From JAAXKN01 sp050258815 (GTDB lineage: Bacteria; Bacteroidota; Ignavibacteria; Ignavibacteriales; SURF-24), in the NCBI GenBank assembly GCA_050258815.1, contig JBLMZM010000090.1, positions 77,803 through 141,802 on the forward strand: 64,000 nucleotides of DNA. Reading direction: 5' to 3'. The position numbers and the translations under genes were made by a program. Under the pieces are notes generated by a model that had not been told where the DNA came from, ran no database searches, and saw only the letters and a list, made by a program, of their open reading frames with translations. Shown in pieces: positions 51,067-59,867 of this stretch; the stretch's first letter is position 1, and each line of letters begins with the position of its first letter.

Positions 51067-51813
51067 ATGGTTATAATTAACAGTTCAGTTTTCAGAAGAT
51101 ATCCCGAAATTATCTTCGGTTTTAGTACAAAAATAGATAATAACAGTACAAATCCTTATTATTTTAACTTATCACTTTCAGTAGGTGACAATGAGGACAT
51201 TGTCAGGCAGAACCGGACCAGATTTTACAAAGCTTTAGGTCTTTCAGAAGATAAAGTTGTATTGCAGAGGCAGACTCACAGCAGTATCAGTACATATGTA
51301 GAAAAAGCAGGCCTGATAGGGGAAAGCGATGCCCTTATAACAGACAAAAGGAATTTAGGCCTTGCAGTCTCTGTTGCCGACTGTACCCCGGTGTTTCTGT
51401 TTGATCCGGTAAATAAAGTTATTGCTGCAATTCATTCGGGCTGGCGGGGAACACAGAAAAGGATCGTGGGAAGTGTAGTTGAAAGGCTTGAGAGAGAGTT
51501 TAATTCCAAACCGGAAAATCTGTCTGCATATATCGGTCCTTCCATCAGCCAGGATTCATATGAAGTAGGCAAGGAAGTAGCTGAGTTATTTGAAGACAAA
51601 TACCTGGTGGCCCGTGGTGATAAGTTTTTACTGGATGTGAAAAGGGTTAATTATGATATGCTGCTTCAGTCAGGGATTCTAAAATCACGGGTTCAGCTTT
51701 CAGGTTTATGCACCTATAAGCAAAATAGCCTGCTCCATTCCTATCGCAGGGACGGAAGCCTTTCGGGCCGTTTGCTTGGAATAATAGCAATGAAGGACGG
51801 TAATGGACACTGA
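51067..51813 (+). CDS. pgeF: Purine nucleoside phosphorylase / peptidoglycan editing factor (YfiH/PgeF, laccase domain)
   Basis: Zinc-site enzyme family described as an adenosine/inosine phosphorylase and as a peptidoglycan amino-acid editing factor. Metal and catalytic motifs are present: QRQTHSS, VSVADCTPVFLFD and HSGWRGT. It is 248 aa, normal. Its 3' end overlaps the EamA gene by 11 nt. Which of the proposed activities matters here is unknown. Confidence 0.93.
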   Translation: MVIINSSVFRRYPEIIFGFSTKIDNNSTNPYYFNLSLSVGDNEDIVRQNRTRFYKALGLSEDKVVLQRQTHSSISTYVEKAGLIGESDALITDKRNLGLAVSVADCTPVFLFDPVNKVIAAIHSGWRGTQKRIVGSVVERLEREFNSKPENLSAYIGPSISQDSYEVGKEVAELFEDKYLVARGDKFLLDVKRVNYDMLLQSGILKSRVQLSGLCTYKQNSLLHSYRRDGSLSGRLLGIIAMKDGNGH

Positions 51814-52720
51814 AAAAATTAAGATTGCCCTGGGCTATGCAGCAATATGCCTTATCTGGGGGTCCACGTGGATGGTTATCCGGATCGGACTTGATTCGCT
51901 GACTCCGATACTTTCGGCAGGCTTGAGATTCTTTCTGGCCTCGATCATACTCTACGGGTTCATGAAGTATAAAAATGTTAAAATGCAGACCGACAGGACT
52001 TCCATTATTCTGTATATTATACTCGGTATTTTTTCCTTCGTGTTTCCTTTTGGACTAGTCTACTGGGGAGAAAACTATATTCCCTCGTGGCTGGCCTCGA
52101 TACTCTTTGCAGTTATGCCTTTCTTTGTGGTGATTATTTCGCGTATCGCCATTCCATCTGAAAAAATATATGGCGATAGGATTGCAGGTTTGATGCTGGG
52201 GTTTTTAGGTATTATAATAATTTTTTCCAAAAATATGTCCTGGGATCTGAATTTTAGCTTCTGGGGGATGTTTGCCGTAGTTCTTAGTGCCCTTTTGCAG
52301 GGTTGTATTGCAGTAATAGTAAAAAAGTATGGCAGTCATCTTCACCCTCTTTCTATGAATTTTGTGCCTGTTCTGATGGCCGGAATCGTTTTAACCGGAA
52401 TCGGTCTGATATCAGAGGATCATACAACACTTAAGTTTGACGCAAAAGCCGTAATTTCGATAATTTATCTGGCGGTTTTTGGAACTATTATAACATTTAC
52501 GACGTATTACTGGCTGTTAAAGAGAATAAATATAATCCTTCTATCCCTTAGCTCATTTGTGACACCCATTGTTGCTGTTATACTTGGCTGGCTTTTTATG
52601 GGTGAGGTACTCTCAGGAAGGGATTTGTTTGGAAGTTCATTAGTGCTAATAGGAATTTTATTTGCTAATTTTAATGGCCTGAAAAGTTATTATTTAACTG
52701 TAAGAAGCAGGAATCAATGA
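51803..52720 (+). CDS. EamA/DMT-superfamily transporter
   Basis: 305 aa with ten membrane segments arranged as two EamA repeats; the first begins with the signature AICLIWGSTWMVIRIGL. Probable metabolite or amino-acid exporter in the inner membrane; substrate not predictable. It overlaps pgeF upstream and folB downstream (ATGA), so the cluster is a tightly packed operon. Confidence 0.9.
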   Translation: MDTEKIKIALGYAAICLIWGSTWMVIRIGLDSLTPILSAGLRFFLASIILYGFMKYKNVKMQTDRTSIILYIILGIFSFVFPFGLVYWGENYIPSWLASILFAVMPFFVVIISRIAIPSEKIYGDRIAGLMLGFLGIIIIFSKNMSWDLNFSFWGMFAVVLSALLQGCIAVIVKKYGSHLHPLSMNFVPVLMAGIVLTGIGLISEDHTTLKFDAKAVISIIYLAVFGTIITFTTYYWLLKRINIILLSLSSFVTPIVAVILGWLFMGEVLSGRDLFGSSLVLIGILFANFNGLKSYYLTVRSRNQ

Positions 52721-53109
52721 TTAATGTTATAAGAATCAAGAAGGCTATTTTTTATGGCTATCACGGGGTTCTCTCTGAAGAGCAGGTTGTAGGTGGAAAG
52801 TTTGAAGCAGATGTGGATATTTATACCAACTTTTTATCCGCCGCTGAGCACGACAACCTGAAAGAAACGGTAGATTACGATAAGGTGTATAAGTTTATTT
52901 CCAGGCTGGCGCTTGAGAAAAAATATAAACTTATCGAAACCCTCGCAATGCACATTGCCGATGGCATCCTGACTAACTTCAGCAACACAGAGAAAGTTGC
53001 AGTCAGGATAAGAAAGCATACAGTGCCGGTAGGCGGGTATGTTGACTTTGTGGAGGTTGAAGTGATAAAGGAAAAAGGCGAGGAATCCGGTCGGACCAGC
53101 AAAGACTGA
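52717..53109 (+). CDS. folB: Dihydroneopterin aldolase
   Basis: Folate pathway enzyme cleaving dihydroneopterin to 6-hydroxymethyl-dihydropterin. It shows GYHGVLSEEQVVGGKFEADV, the TVDYDKVYKFI segment and catalytic-region LIETLAMHIAD. It is 130 aa. Its start overlaps the transporter stop, and folK, the next pathway step, follows after 26 nt. Confidence 0.94.
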   Translation: MINVIRIKKAIFYGYHGVLSEEQVVGGKFEADVDIYTNFLSAAEHDNLKETVDYDKVYKFISRLALEKKYKLIETLAMHIADGILTNFSNTEKVAVRIRKHTVPVGGYVDFVEVEVIKEKGEESGRTSKD

Positions 53110-53135
53110 CAGAACTGAATTAAAATATCATATAT

Positions 53136-53660
53136 ATGACTGAAAATATATTTTTAGGTTTGGGATCCAACAAAGGGGACAGGCTCAGTTTTCTCCGGGA
53201 AGCTGTACAGAAAATAGGGGCTGACAAAGAAACAATGATCGTCAGGTTTTCCTCTGTTTATGAAACCGAACCTTATGGATTGAAAGAACAGGACTACTTT
53301 TATAATGCTGTTATACAGATAGTTTCAAACCGCAGCCTTGCCGAGCTGCGTCCCTGGATTAAGAATCTTGAAAAGGAAATTGGAAGGGTGGAGGGACCTA
53401 AATGGGGCCCCAGGGAAATAGATATTGACCTTCTTTTCTATAATGATATGGTTTACTCGGATGAGTTGCTGACTGTACCTCACAAGGAGGTATTGTTAAG
53501 AGACTTTGTACTTGTACCACTGGCTGAAATAGCCCCTGATTTTATTCATCCTGTAATCAACCGGAAAATATCAGATATAGATACCGGAAAGCTTGAACAC
53601 CTGATAATAAAGAAATATTCAACGGATTTACTAAACTATAGCGGGGAAAACATTGGTTGA
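53136..53660 (+). CDS. folK: 2-amino-4-hydroxy-6-hydroxymethyldihydropteridine pyrophosphokinase
   Basis: Transfers pyrophosphate to 6-hydroxymethyl-dihydropterin. Family motifs LGLGSNKGDRL, VYETEPYGLKEQDYFYNAV and the metal-binding GPREIDIDLLFY are present. It is 174 aa, normal. It overlaps the next gene by 8 nt. Confidence 0.95.
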   Translation: MTENIFLGLGSNKGDRLSFLREAVQKIGADKETMIVRFSSVYETEPYGLKEQDYFYNAVIQIVSNRSLAELRPWIKNLEKEIGRVEGPKWGPREIDIDLLFYNDMVYSDELLTVPHKEVLLRDFVLVPLAEIAPDFIHPVINRKISDIDTGKLEHLIIKKYSTDLLNYSGENIG

Positions 53661-54306
53661 TTCAGCTGAAGTTAAGTTCATTGCAATTGAAGGAGTAATC
53701 GGAGCAGGGAAGACAACCCTGGCAAAGAAACTGGCAGAAAAGATGAAAGCCAATCTGGTACTTGAACAGTTTGAGCAGAACCCTTTTCTGGAAAAATTTT
53801 ATCTGGACCGCAAAAGATACGCATTCCAGACACAAATGTTCTTTTTAATCAACCGATTCAAGCAAATGGAGCAGTTAAATCAGGAAAACCTGTTTACACA
53901 ATTTCTGGTGGCAGATTATGTCTTTGATAAAGATAGAATATTTGCTTATTTAAATCTGGAAGGAGAAGAAATTAAACTTTACGAATCGATATTCCCGCTT
54001 TTGCACAGGGATCTCAGAAAACCGGATCTTGTCGTTTATCTGCAGTCGGGAGTAGACAGGTTAATGTTTAATATCAAGAAGAGAAACAGGAGGATCGAGA
54101 GAAACCTCACTAGAAGCTATATTGAAGAGTTAAGTGAAGCATACAATAACTTTTTCTTTAGATACAACAGTTCACCCCTGCTGATTGTAAATACGACGGG
54201 AATAGATTTTGTGCACAATGAAAATGATTTTAATGAATTATACAGGCAGATATTTAGAAAAGACAGGGGTATCAGTGAATACTTTAAACCGGAGTCAAAA
54301 GGATAG
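53653..54306 (+). CDS. Deoxynucleoside kinase (TTG start)
   Basis: Salvage kinase for deoxyribonucleosides. P-loop GVIGAGKTTLAKK, the LVLEQFEQNPFLEKFY substrate segment, VADYVFDKDRIFA and the lid-type RNRRIERNL are typical of the Bacteroidota dNK family. It is 217 aa. TTG 53653 follows GCGGGGA and overlaps folK. It may link functionally with deoB (deoxynucleoside metabolism), though far apart. Confidence 0.9.
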   Translation: MVDSAEVKFIAIEGVIGAGKTTLAKKLAEKMKANLVLEQFEQNPFLEKFYLDRKRYAFQTQMFFLINRFKQMEQLNQENLFTQFLVADYVFDKDRIFAYLNLEGEEIKLYESIFPLLHRDLRKPDLVVYLQSGVDRLMFNIKKRNRRIERNLTRSYIEELSEAYNNFFFRYNSSPLLIVNTTGIDFVHNENDFNELYRQIFRKDRGISEYFKPESKG

Positions 54307-54308
54307 AT

Positions 54309-54566
54309 ATGTTTAGGTTAATTTTATGGACAATAATAATTTATTTTGTTTTTAAGTTTATCGGCAGAATTTTCCGTTATCTTACGGGGCAGTTTAGTCA
54401 GCAAAATCAGAATTTGAACGGGAATGCCCGGTATAATGAGCCAAAATTTCATAACAATGGGAATGAAACAAACAAAACTCATTATAAGATTGATGAAAAG
54501 GATATTGTTGATGCCCACTTTGAAGAAATCAAACCCGATGAAAATAAATCCACAAAAGATGAATGA
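54309..54566 (+). CDS. Small membrane protein, DUF4834-like
   Basis: 85 aa: one N-terminal membrane segment (about residues 3-22), then a hydrophilic, Asn/Gln-rich, charged tail. It resembles the DUF4834 proteins of Bacteroidota by length and layout; the assignment is by eye. It starts 2 nt after the kinase stop and overlaps the next gene (ATGA). Function unknown. Confidence 0.75.
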   Translation: MFRLILWTIIIYFVFKFIGRIFRYLTGQFSQQNQNLNGNARYNEPKFHNNGNETNKTHYKIDEKDIVDAHFEEIKPDENKSTKDE

Positions 54567-55666
54567 GTCAGAGTGTGATTAATAATTTAATTTATAAGTT
54601 AATTAAAAATAATTTTGCTGTTGAAGAGGTCAATAGTACAGATATTGGGAATCCTGAAAGGATTTTGGTTATAAGACAACACAACCAGCTTGGTGATCTT
54701 CTGGCTACGGTATCTTTGTTAAGGGCCTTGAAGGAAAAGTTTCCCAAATCCAGTCTTACTCTGATTGCAAGTAAAGCCAACTTTGCTGCCGTTACAAAAA
54801 ACAGATTTATTGACAGACTATTTGTTTTCGACAAAAAAAAAATATATACCCCCACGGGTTTTATGAAATTCTGGAAATTACTGAGAGAGCCTTACGACGT
54901 AGTAATTGTTCCGGTAACAGTTTCCGTGTCATTTACCAGTAATTTCATGGCAAGAATTTCGAACTCAAAGGTGAGAATAGGGGTAAAATCCTTAAACGGA
55001 AATGCCAACAAGTACGATTTCTTTTTTGACCGCAGGGTAGCGCTGGACTGGAGCAAATATCCGGATAACAATGTTTCCGAATTCGGCCTTGATATAGTGC
55101 GTCCTTTCGGAATTACGACTGATGATTTCAGTTCGGAAATAACGTCTGATGAGTCTGACTATTTATCAGCAGAAGCTTTTATTTCTACTCTGAACATTAC
55201 AGATAACGAATTACTGATAGGATTGCATGTAGGCGCCGGAAAGCCTCCCAACAGGTGGTCACTTGCAAAGTATGCACAGCTTATTAAAAGGCTGAATGCA
55301 AATTACAGCGCTAAATTTTATCTGACCGGCAGCAGCGCTGATAAGGATGAATTAAAATTCCTTACAGACACCCTGGATATCAGGCCGGGACTTTTTCTTA
55401 ACAGGACTATTCCCGAGGTTGCCGCCTTAATTTCAAAGTCGGATCTGTTCATAACCAATGATACAGGCATAATGCACGTTGCCGGTGCAACAAGAACTGC
55501 GCAGATCTCAATTTTTGGACCAACAAACCCTTATAACTGGGCACCTATCGGGAGCAATAAGGATTTCCTCTGGAAGTCGGATTTAATTGATGATATTACC
55601 GTGGATGATGTGTATAGTTTATGTGAAAAGGTTTTGTCAGGAATACAAAAGAAGACAAGGATTTGA
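54563..55666 (+). CDS. Glycosyltransferase family 9 (heptosyltransferase-like)
   Basis: Lipopolysaccharide-core-type sugar transferase, 367 aa, GT-B fold. N-terminal ILVIRQHNQLGDLLATVSLLRAL is the family acceptor-binding start; the C-terminal half has GLHVGAGKPPNRWSLAKYA and the SDLFITNDTGIMHVAGA donor site with IFGPTNP. Suggests LPS or a related surface glycan. It overlaps the small membrane gene upstream. Confidence 0.92.
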   Translation: MSQSVINNLIYKLIKNNFAVEEVNSTDIGNPERILVIRQHNQLGDLLATVSLLRALKEKFPKSSLTLIASKANFAAVTKNRFIDRLFVFDKKKIYTPTGFMKFWKLLREPYDVVIVPVTVSVSFTSNFMARISNSKVRIGVKSLNGNANKYDFFFDRRVALDWSKYPDNNVSEFGLDIVRPFGITTDDFSSEITSDESDYLSAEAFISTLNITDNELLIGLHVGAGKPPNRWSLAKYAQLIKRLNANYSAKFYLTGSSADKDELKFLTDTLDIRPGLFLNRTIPEVAALISKSDLFITNDTGIMHVAGATRTAQISIFGPTNPYNWAPIGSNKDFLWKSDLIDDITVDDVYSLCEKVLSGIQKKTRI

Positions 55667-55715
55667 AAAATCCGGGTTCTCACTTTAATTAAATCAGGAA
55701 GACAAAGGTAGCCAT

Positions 55716-57284
55716 ATGACGATGAATGAACATCTTGCGGCAGTTGATGTCGGTACAAATTCCTTCCATTTAATTATTGTCAAACTTAATGATAACGGTG
55801 ACTTTGAAATAGTTGACCGTGAAAAAGAAGTAATCCGCCTGAGCCTGGGCAACAGCCCTGACAAAAAACTTATCCAGCCAGATGCCATGGACAGGGCCAT
55901 AAAGGCGCTTAAACGTTTTAAGGGCATTGCTCAGTCATATAATGCTCCCGTTCGGGCAGTAGCCACCAGTGCTGTCCGTGAATCTCTCAACAGGGATGAG
56001 TTCATTAACAGGGTTTATGAGGAAACGGGAATTGAGATAGAAATTATCAGCGGAATTGAAGAGGCTAGACTAATCTACCTCGGAGTGCTTCAGGCTGTGC
56101 CTGTTTTCAATAATAAAGTATTGTGTATAGATATCGGGGGTGGAAGCACGGAGCTTATCATAGGGGAAAAGGGCAGGATGCTTTATGCAAAAAGCCTTAA
56201 ACTCGGAGCCGTGCGGTTAAGTCAGATGTTCTTTCCTGAATATGAGGTAACAAAGTCTGGGATTGAAAAATGCACAAGCTGGATATCCGGTGAGATTTAT
56301 ACGGCTATTCGAGAGGTAAAAGCTCACAATTTTGAAATGTGCATAGGTTCCTCGGGGACAATTATGGCAGCTGCACTGATGATTCAGGCCAGGGGAAATA
56401 AATCCTTACCTGATAATATGATACTCAATAACTACACTTTCAATAACAATGACCTTATAAAGGTTGTTGACCTGGTGTTAAGAAGGGAAACAGTAAAGGA
56501 AAGGAAGAAAATTGCAGGCCTCGATGAAAAGAGGGCTGATATAATTCCTGCCGGTTTACTGATACTGAATACAATTTTTAAGCAGCTGGACCTTAATGAA
56601 ATGACTGTATCAGGATATGCACTCAGAGAGGGGACAATACTCGATTCACTTAAAAAATTCACGCCGGTTTCAATGCGTACAGAACTGGACGATATCAGGT
56701 TCCAGAGTATCAGACGTCTTGCAGAGTTGTGCAATTACGATAAAGAGCATTCATTTCATGTATCAGGCCTCGCACTTCAGATTTATGACCAGATGGATAA
56801 TCTGCACGGCCTTAATCAGCTGGGCAGGGAATATCTGGAAGCTGCGGCCATACTCCACGATATAGGGTATCACATTGCACATTCCCAGCACCATAAACAC
56901 AGTTATTATATCATCCGGAATGGTGAAATTCTGGGATTTAACGAGAATGAAATAGAAATTATTGCGCATACTGCCAGGTATCACAGAAAAAGCTACCCCA
57001 AACCCTCTCATAAAGAATACAATAAGCTTCCTGAAAAGCATAAAAATATAATTAATAAGCTTGCCTCTATTCTCAGAATTGCAGATTCGCTGGATCGTAC
57101 ACATTCTGCTCAGATAGAGAGCGTAAAGCTGGATATGAACGCAAAGTCCATCAAAATGACAGTTTTCTATAATAAGGAGTATCCTGAAATTGAGCTCTGG
57201 AACCTGGAAAGAAGGAAAGGATTATTCGAAGAGGTATTCGGAATGAATCTGGTTGTATCAGCCGAAAAGGCCGGACTAAGCTAA
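55716..57284 (+). CDS. Exopolyphosphatase / pppGpp phosphohydrolase (Ppx/GppA) with HD domain
   Basis: 522 aa. Actin-like ATPase core with AAVDVGTNSFHLIIVKL (P-loop 1) and CIDIGGGSTELIIGE (loop 2), then a C-terminal HD domain (about residues 330-480) with HDIGYHIAHSQHHKHSYYI. It degrades polyphosphate or pppGpp, a link to the stringent response. ATG 55716 and 55722 are both possible; 55716 is used. 49 nt after the glycosyltransferase gene. Confidence 0.93.
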   Translation: MTMNEHLAAVDVGTNSFHLIIVKLNDNGDFEIVDREKEVIRLSLGNSPDKKLIQPDAMDRAIKALKRFKGIAQSYNAPVRAVATSAVRESLNRDEFINRVYEETGIEIEIISGIEEARLIYLGVLQAVPVFNNKVLCIDIGGGSTELIIGEKGRMLYAKSLKLGAVRLSQMFFPEYEVTKSGIEKCTSWISGEIYTAIREVKAHNFEMCIGSSGTIMAAALMIQARGNKSLPDNMILNNYTFNNNDLIKVVDLVLRRETVKERKKIAGLDEKRADIIPAGLLILNTIFKQLDLNEMTVSGYALREGTILDSLKKFTPVSMRTELDDIRFQSIRRLAELCNYDKEHSFHVSGLALQIYDQMDNLHGLNQLGREYLEAAAILHDIGYHIAHSQHHKHSYYIIRNGEILGFNENEIEIIAHTARYHRKSYPKPSHKEYNKLPEKHKNIINKLASILRIADSLDRTHSAQIESVKLDMNAKSIKMTVFYNKEYPEIELWNLERRKGLFEEVFGMNLVVSAEKAGLS

Positions 57285-57397
57285 TCCGGGCAAAAAGCAT
57301 TCCTGAAGATGCCCGCCTATACCCCCTGATTTATGCTTAAAATCCAATGAAAGCATGAAGTAAAATCGTAACTTTAGCAGGTAAGTATAACTAATTT

Positions 57398-57428
57398 TTG
57401 CTTTTAAAAGGACTCGTCATTATATTTG
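57398..57428 (+). promoter_or_regulatory. Promoter of asnS
   Basis: TTG at 57398-57400 (in a TTTTTG run), a 20-nt spacer and a perfect TAnnTTTG box (TATATTTG) at 57421-57428. The ATG is 30 nt downstream. It is the best promoter in the window, and the same geometry as that before the EutN-like genes. Confidence 0.75.
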
Positions 57429-57458
57429 ATAACTAAAATATAATAGCAGAATCAGGAT

Positions 57459-58754
57459 ATGCAAAAAGTATATATTAAAGACCTGGCACAGTATGTTGAT
57501 CAGACTGTAACACTAAGGGGCTGGCTTTATAACAAAAGATCCAGCGGAAAAATTAAATTTATTATTTTAAGAGACGGTACCGGTTTGCTTCAGGGTGTTG
57601 TTTTCAAGGGAAACGTTACGCCCGAAGTATTTGAAACTGCCGACAAGATCGGTCAGGAATCCTCACTTGAAATAACCGGAAAAGTCAAGAGTGAACCCCG
57701 TGCTCCGGGTGGTTTTGAAATGGACGTAACGGATCTGAAGCTTATTGCTGAGGCAAATGAATATCCGATTACTCCGAAAGAACACGGCGTGGAATTCCTG
57801 ATGGATAAGAGGCATCTCTGGTTAAGATCCAACCGTCAGGTTGCAATTCTGAAAATACGCCACAGGATCGTTAAGGCAATCCGTGACTTCTTTGATGATC
57901 GCGGTTTTACGCTGATGGATGCACCAATTCTGACTCCATCTGCCTGCGAAGGAACATCAACTTTATTTGCTACAGATTATTTTGATCTGGGCAAGGCTTA
58001 TCTGACCCAGTCCGGACAGCTCTATGCCGAAGCCGGCGCAATGGCCCTGGGCAAAGTATATTCTTTTGGCCCTACATTCCGCGCTGAAAAGAGCAAAACC
58101 AGAAGGCACCTGACTGAATTCTGGATGGTGGAACCAGAAGTTGCATTCAATGATCTGAATGACAATATGGATTTGGCTGAAGAATTTCTTGAATATATTG
58201 TACAGTCTGTTCTTAAAGATAGGGCAGAGGAATTAAAAATCCTTGAACGCGATACTACCAAGCTGGAAAGCGTAAAAAGACCTTTCCCAAGGATATCCTA
58301 TGATGAAGCCGTAGAAATACTGCACAAGAACGGAATTGACTTTGAGTGGGGAAATGACCTGGGCGGAACGGATGAAACGGTTGTTTCCAACCAGTTTGAC
58401 AGGCCCGTTATGGTTCACAGATATCCGTCTGAAGTGAAAGCCTTCTACATGAAGCGTGATCCCGAAAATCCCAAACTAGCGCTTGCTGTAGACGTGCTCG
58501 CACCCGAAGGATATGGTGAAATAATCGGCGGCAGCCAGAGAGAAGATGAATTACAGCTGCTTCTAGATAGAATAAAGGAACATGACCTTCCTCAGGAAGC
58601 TTTTGAATGGTATCTTGACCTCAGAAGATTTGGTTCAGTACCTCATTCAGGTTTTGGACTTGGAATCGAAAGAACAGTTGCCTGGATTTGCGGTCTGGAG
58701 CACGTGAGGGAAACCATTCCATTTGCCAGAATGATATACCGGAATACTCCCTAA
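57459..58754 (+). CDS. asnS: Asparaginyl-tRNA synthetase
   Basis: Class IIb aminoacyl-tRNA synthetase. The N-terminal OB fold (LRGWLYNKRSSGKIKFIILRDGTG-type) binds the anticodon. The catalytic core has motif 2 FRAEKSKTRRHLTEFWMVEPE-type sequence and motif 3 GFGLGIERTVAWICG. It is 431 aa, typical for AsnRS rather than the longer bacterial AspRS. Genes on both sides are unrelated and it has its own promoter and terminator. Confidence 0.95.
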   Translation: MQKVYIKDLAQYVDQTVTLRGWLYNKRSSGKIKFIILRDGTGLLQGVVFKGNVTPEVFETADKIGQESSLEITGKVKSEPRAPGGFEMDVTDLKLIAEANEYPITPKEHGVEFLMDKRHLWLRSNRQVAILKIRHRIVKAIRDFFDDRGFTLMDAPILTPSACEGTSTLFATDYFDLGKAYLTQSGQLYAEAGAMALGKVYSFGPTFRAEKSKTRRHLTEFWMVEPEVAFNDLNDNMDLAEEFLEYIVQSVLKDRAEELKILERDTTKLESVKRPFPRISYDEAVEILHKNGIDFEWGNDLGGTDETVVSNQFDRPVMVHRYPSEVKAFYMKRDPENPKLALAVDVLAPEGYGEIIGGSQREDELQLLLDRIKEHDLPQEAFEWYLDLRRFGSVPHSGFGLGIERTVAWICGLEHVRETIPFARMIYRNTP

Positions 58755-58944
58755 AATCTGAAATTCCGAACGCGATAATATTCCGAATAATGGCTTCCGG
58801 AACCCGCGGCCCTGCCGCCTGGAACCGGAGACTGCCCCTTGGGATTTATCAGGAGAACTAATTAGTTACTTCTGCTTAACTAATGTTAAGCTAAGCGGAT
58901 ATGGAAGAATCCTCGTAAGGGAATAATGCACAAACTTAATATAA

Positions 58945-58974
58945 GTGCTGCCTCATGGAGGCAGCACAGTTTTA
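58945..58974 (+). terminator. Hairpin upstream of nuoJ, probable asnS terminator
   Basis: A perfect 10-bp stem (GTGCTGCCTC with GAGGCAGCAC) with an ATG loop, then AGTTTTAAT. It lies 190 nt after asnS and 20 nt before nuoJ. The 239-nt gap shows no other feature and no clear TAnnTTTG box between hairpin and nuoJ. Confidence 0.7.
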
Positions 58975-58993
58975 ATAAAAAATAATATTAGAT

Positions 58994-59509
58994 ATGTCAA
59001 TTGAACTAATTTTATTTGTATTTTTTGCGCTTATTGCTGCGGCTTCGGCTGTAACAATGATTACAAGACCGAATCCGATAATGAGTGCAATTTTTCTGAT
59101 TATTAATTTTTTCTCGCTGGCAGGATTATACCTGGTATTGAACGCCCAGTTTATTTCTGTGGTGCAGGTAATAGTTTATGCGGGTGCTATTATGGTCCTG
59201 TTCCTTTTTGTACTCATGTTGCTGAATACTAAGAGTGAACTTAAGTTACTTTCCGGTACAAACAAACTGAAAGTCTTTGCTATTATTATTGCCGGGGTAG
59301 TTTTCGTTCAGATAGCATATCTGGTATTTTTTGCATCACCTTCCAGGAATTTGAGTCCTGATGTAGCTGCCAGCATAAAGGCGGGAACTGTTGAGCAGAT
59401 TGGAAGGGAATTGTATACAAATTATATAATTCCATTTGAAGCTGCAGGGTTTTTACTCCTGGCAACTACGATCGGAGCTCTGGTTTTAGCCAAAAAGAAA
59501 ATAGAATAA
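58994..59509 (+). CDS. nuoJ: NADH-quinone oxidoreductase subunit J
   Basis: Membrane-arm subunit of complex I. 171 aa with five membrane segments; TM3 carries the conserved VVQVIVYAGAIMVLFLFVLMLL. The C-terminus AAGFLLLATTIGALVLAKKK is typical. It starts the nuoJKLMN block; no Shine-Dalgarno is obvious before the ATG. nuoA-nuoI are not in the window. Confidence 0.96.
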   Translation: MSIELILFVFFALIAAASAVTMITRPNPIMSAIFLIINFFSLAGLYLVLNAQFISVVQVIVYAGAIMVLFLFVLMLLNTKSELKLLSGTNKLKVFAIIIAGVVFVQIAYLVFFASPSRNLSPDVAASIKAGTVEQIGRELYTNYIIPFEAAGFLLLATTIGALVLAKKKIE

Positions 59510-59551
59510 GCAAAGGGAAACTCCTTTTTCGTAAAACATCATTAAAATTTT

Positions 59552-59860
59552 ATGAATTTAATACCTATTGAATATTATTTAATTCTGAGTGCCTTTATGT
59601 TTGCCGTGGGTGTTACAGGGGTGCTTATAAGAAAAAATGCCATCGTTGTCTTCATGTGCATCGAGCTGATGCTTAATTCTGCCAATCTTACTCTGGTAGC
59701 CTTTTCTTCTTATCTGGGTAGTTCTGTAGGGCACCTTTTTGTATTTTTTGTTATGACCGTTGCAGCTGCTGAGGCAGCCGTGGGCCTGGCGATCATAATT
59801 GCAATATTCAGAAACAAATTAACTGTTAATATAGACGAGATAAACATCTTTAAGTGGTAA
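59552..59860 (+). CDS. nuoK: NADH-quinone oxidoreductase subunit K
   Basis: 102 aa with three membrane segments, MrpC-like. It carries the conserved membrane Glu in VFMCIELMLNSANL and a second in TVAAAEAAVGLAI, both used in proton transfer. It lies 42 nt after nuoJ and 7 nt before nuoL. Confidence 0.97.
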   Translation: MNLIPIEYYLILSAFMFAVGVTGVLIRKNAIVVFMCIELMLNSANLTLVAFSSYLGSSVGHLFVFFVMTVAAAEAAVGLAIIIAIFRNKLTVNIDEINIFKW

Positions 59861-59867
59861 AGGTTTA

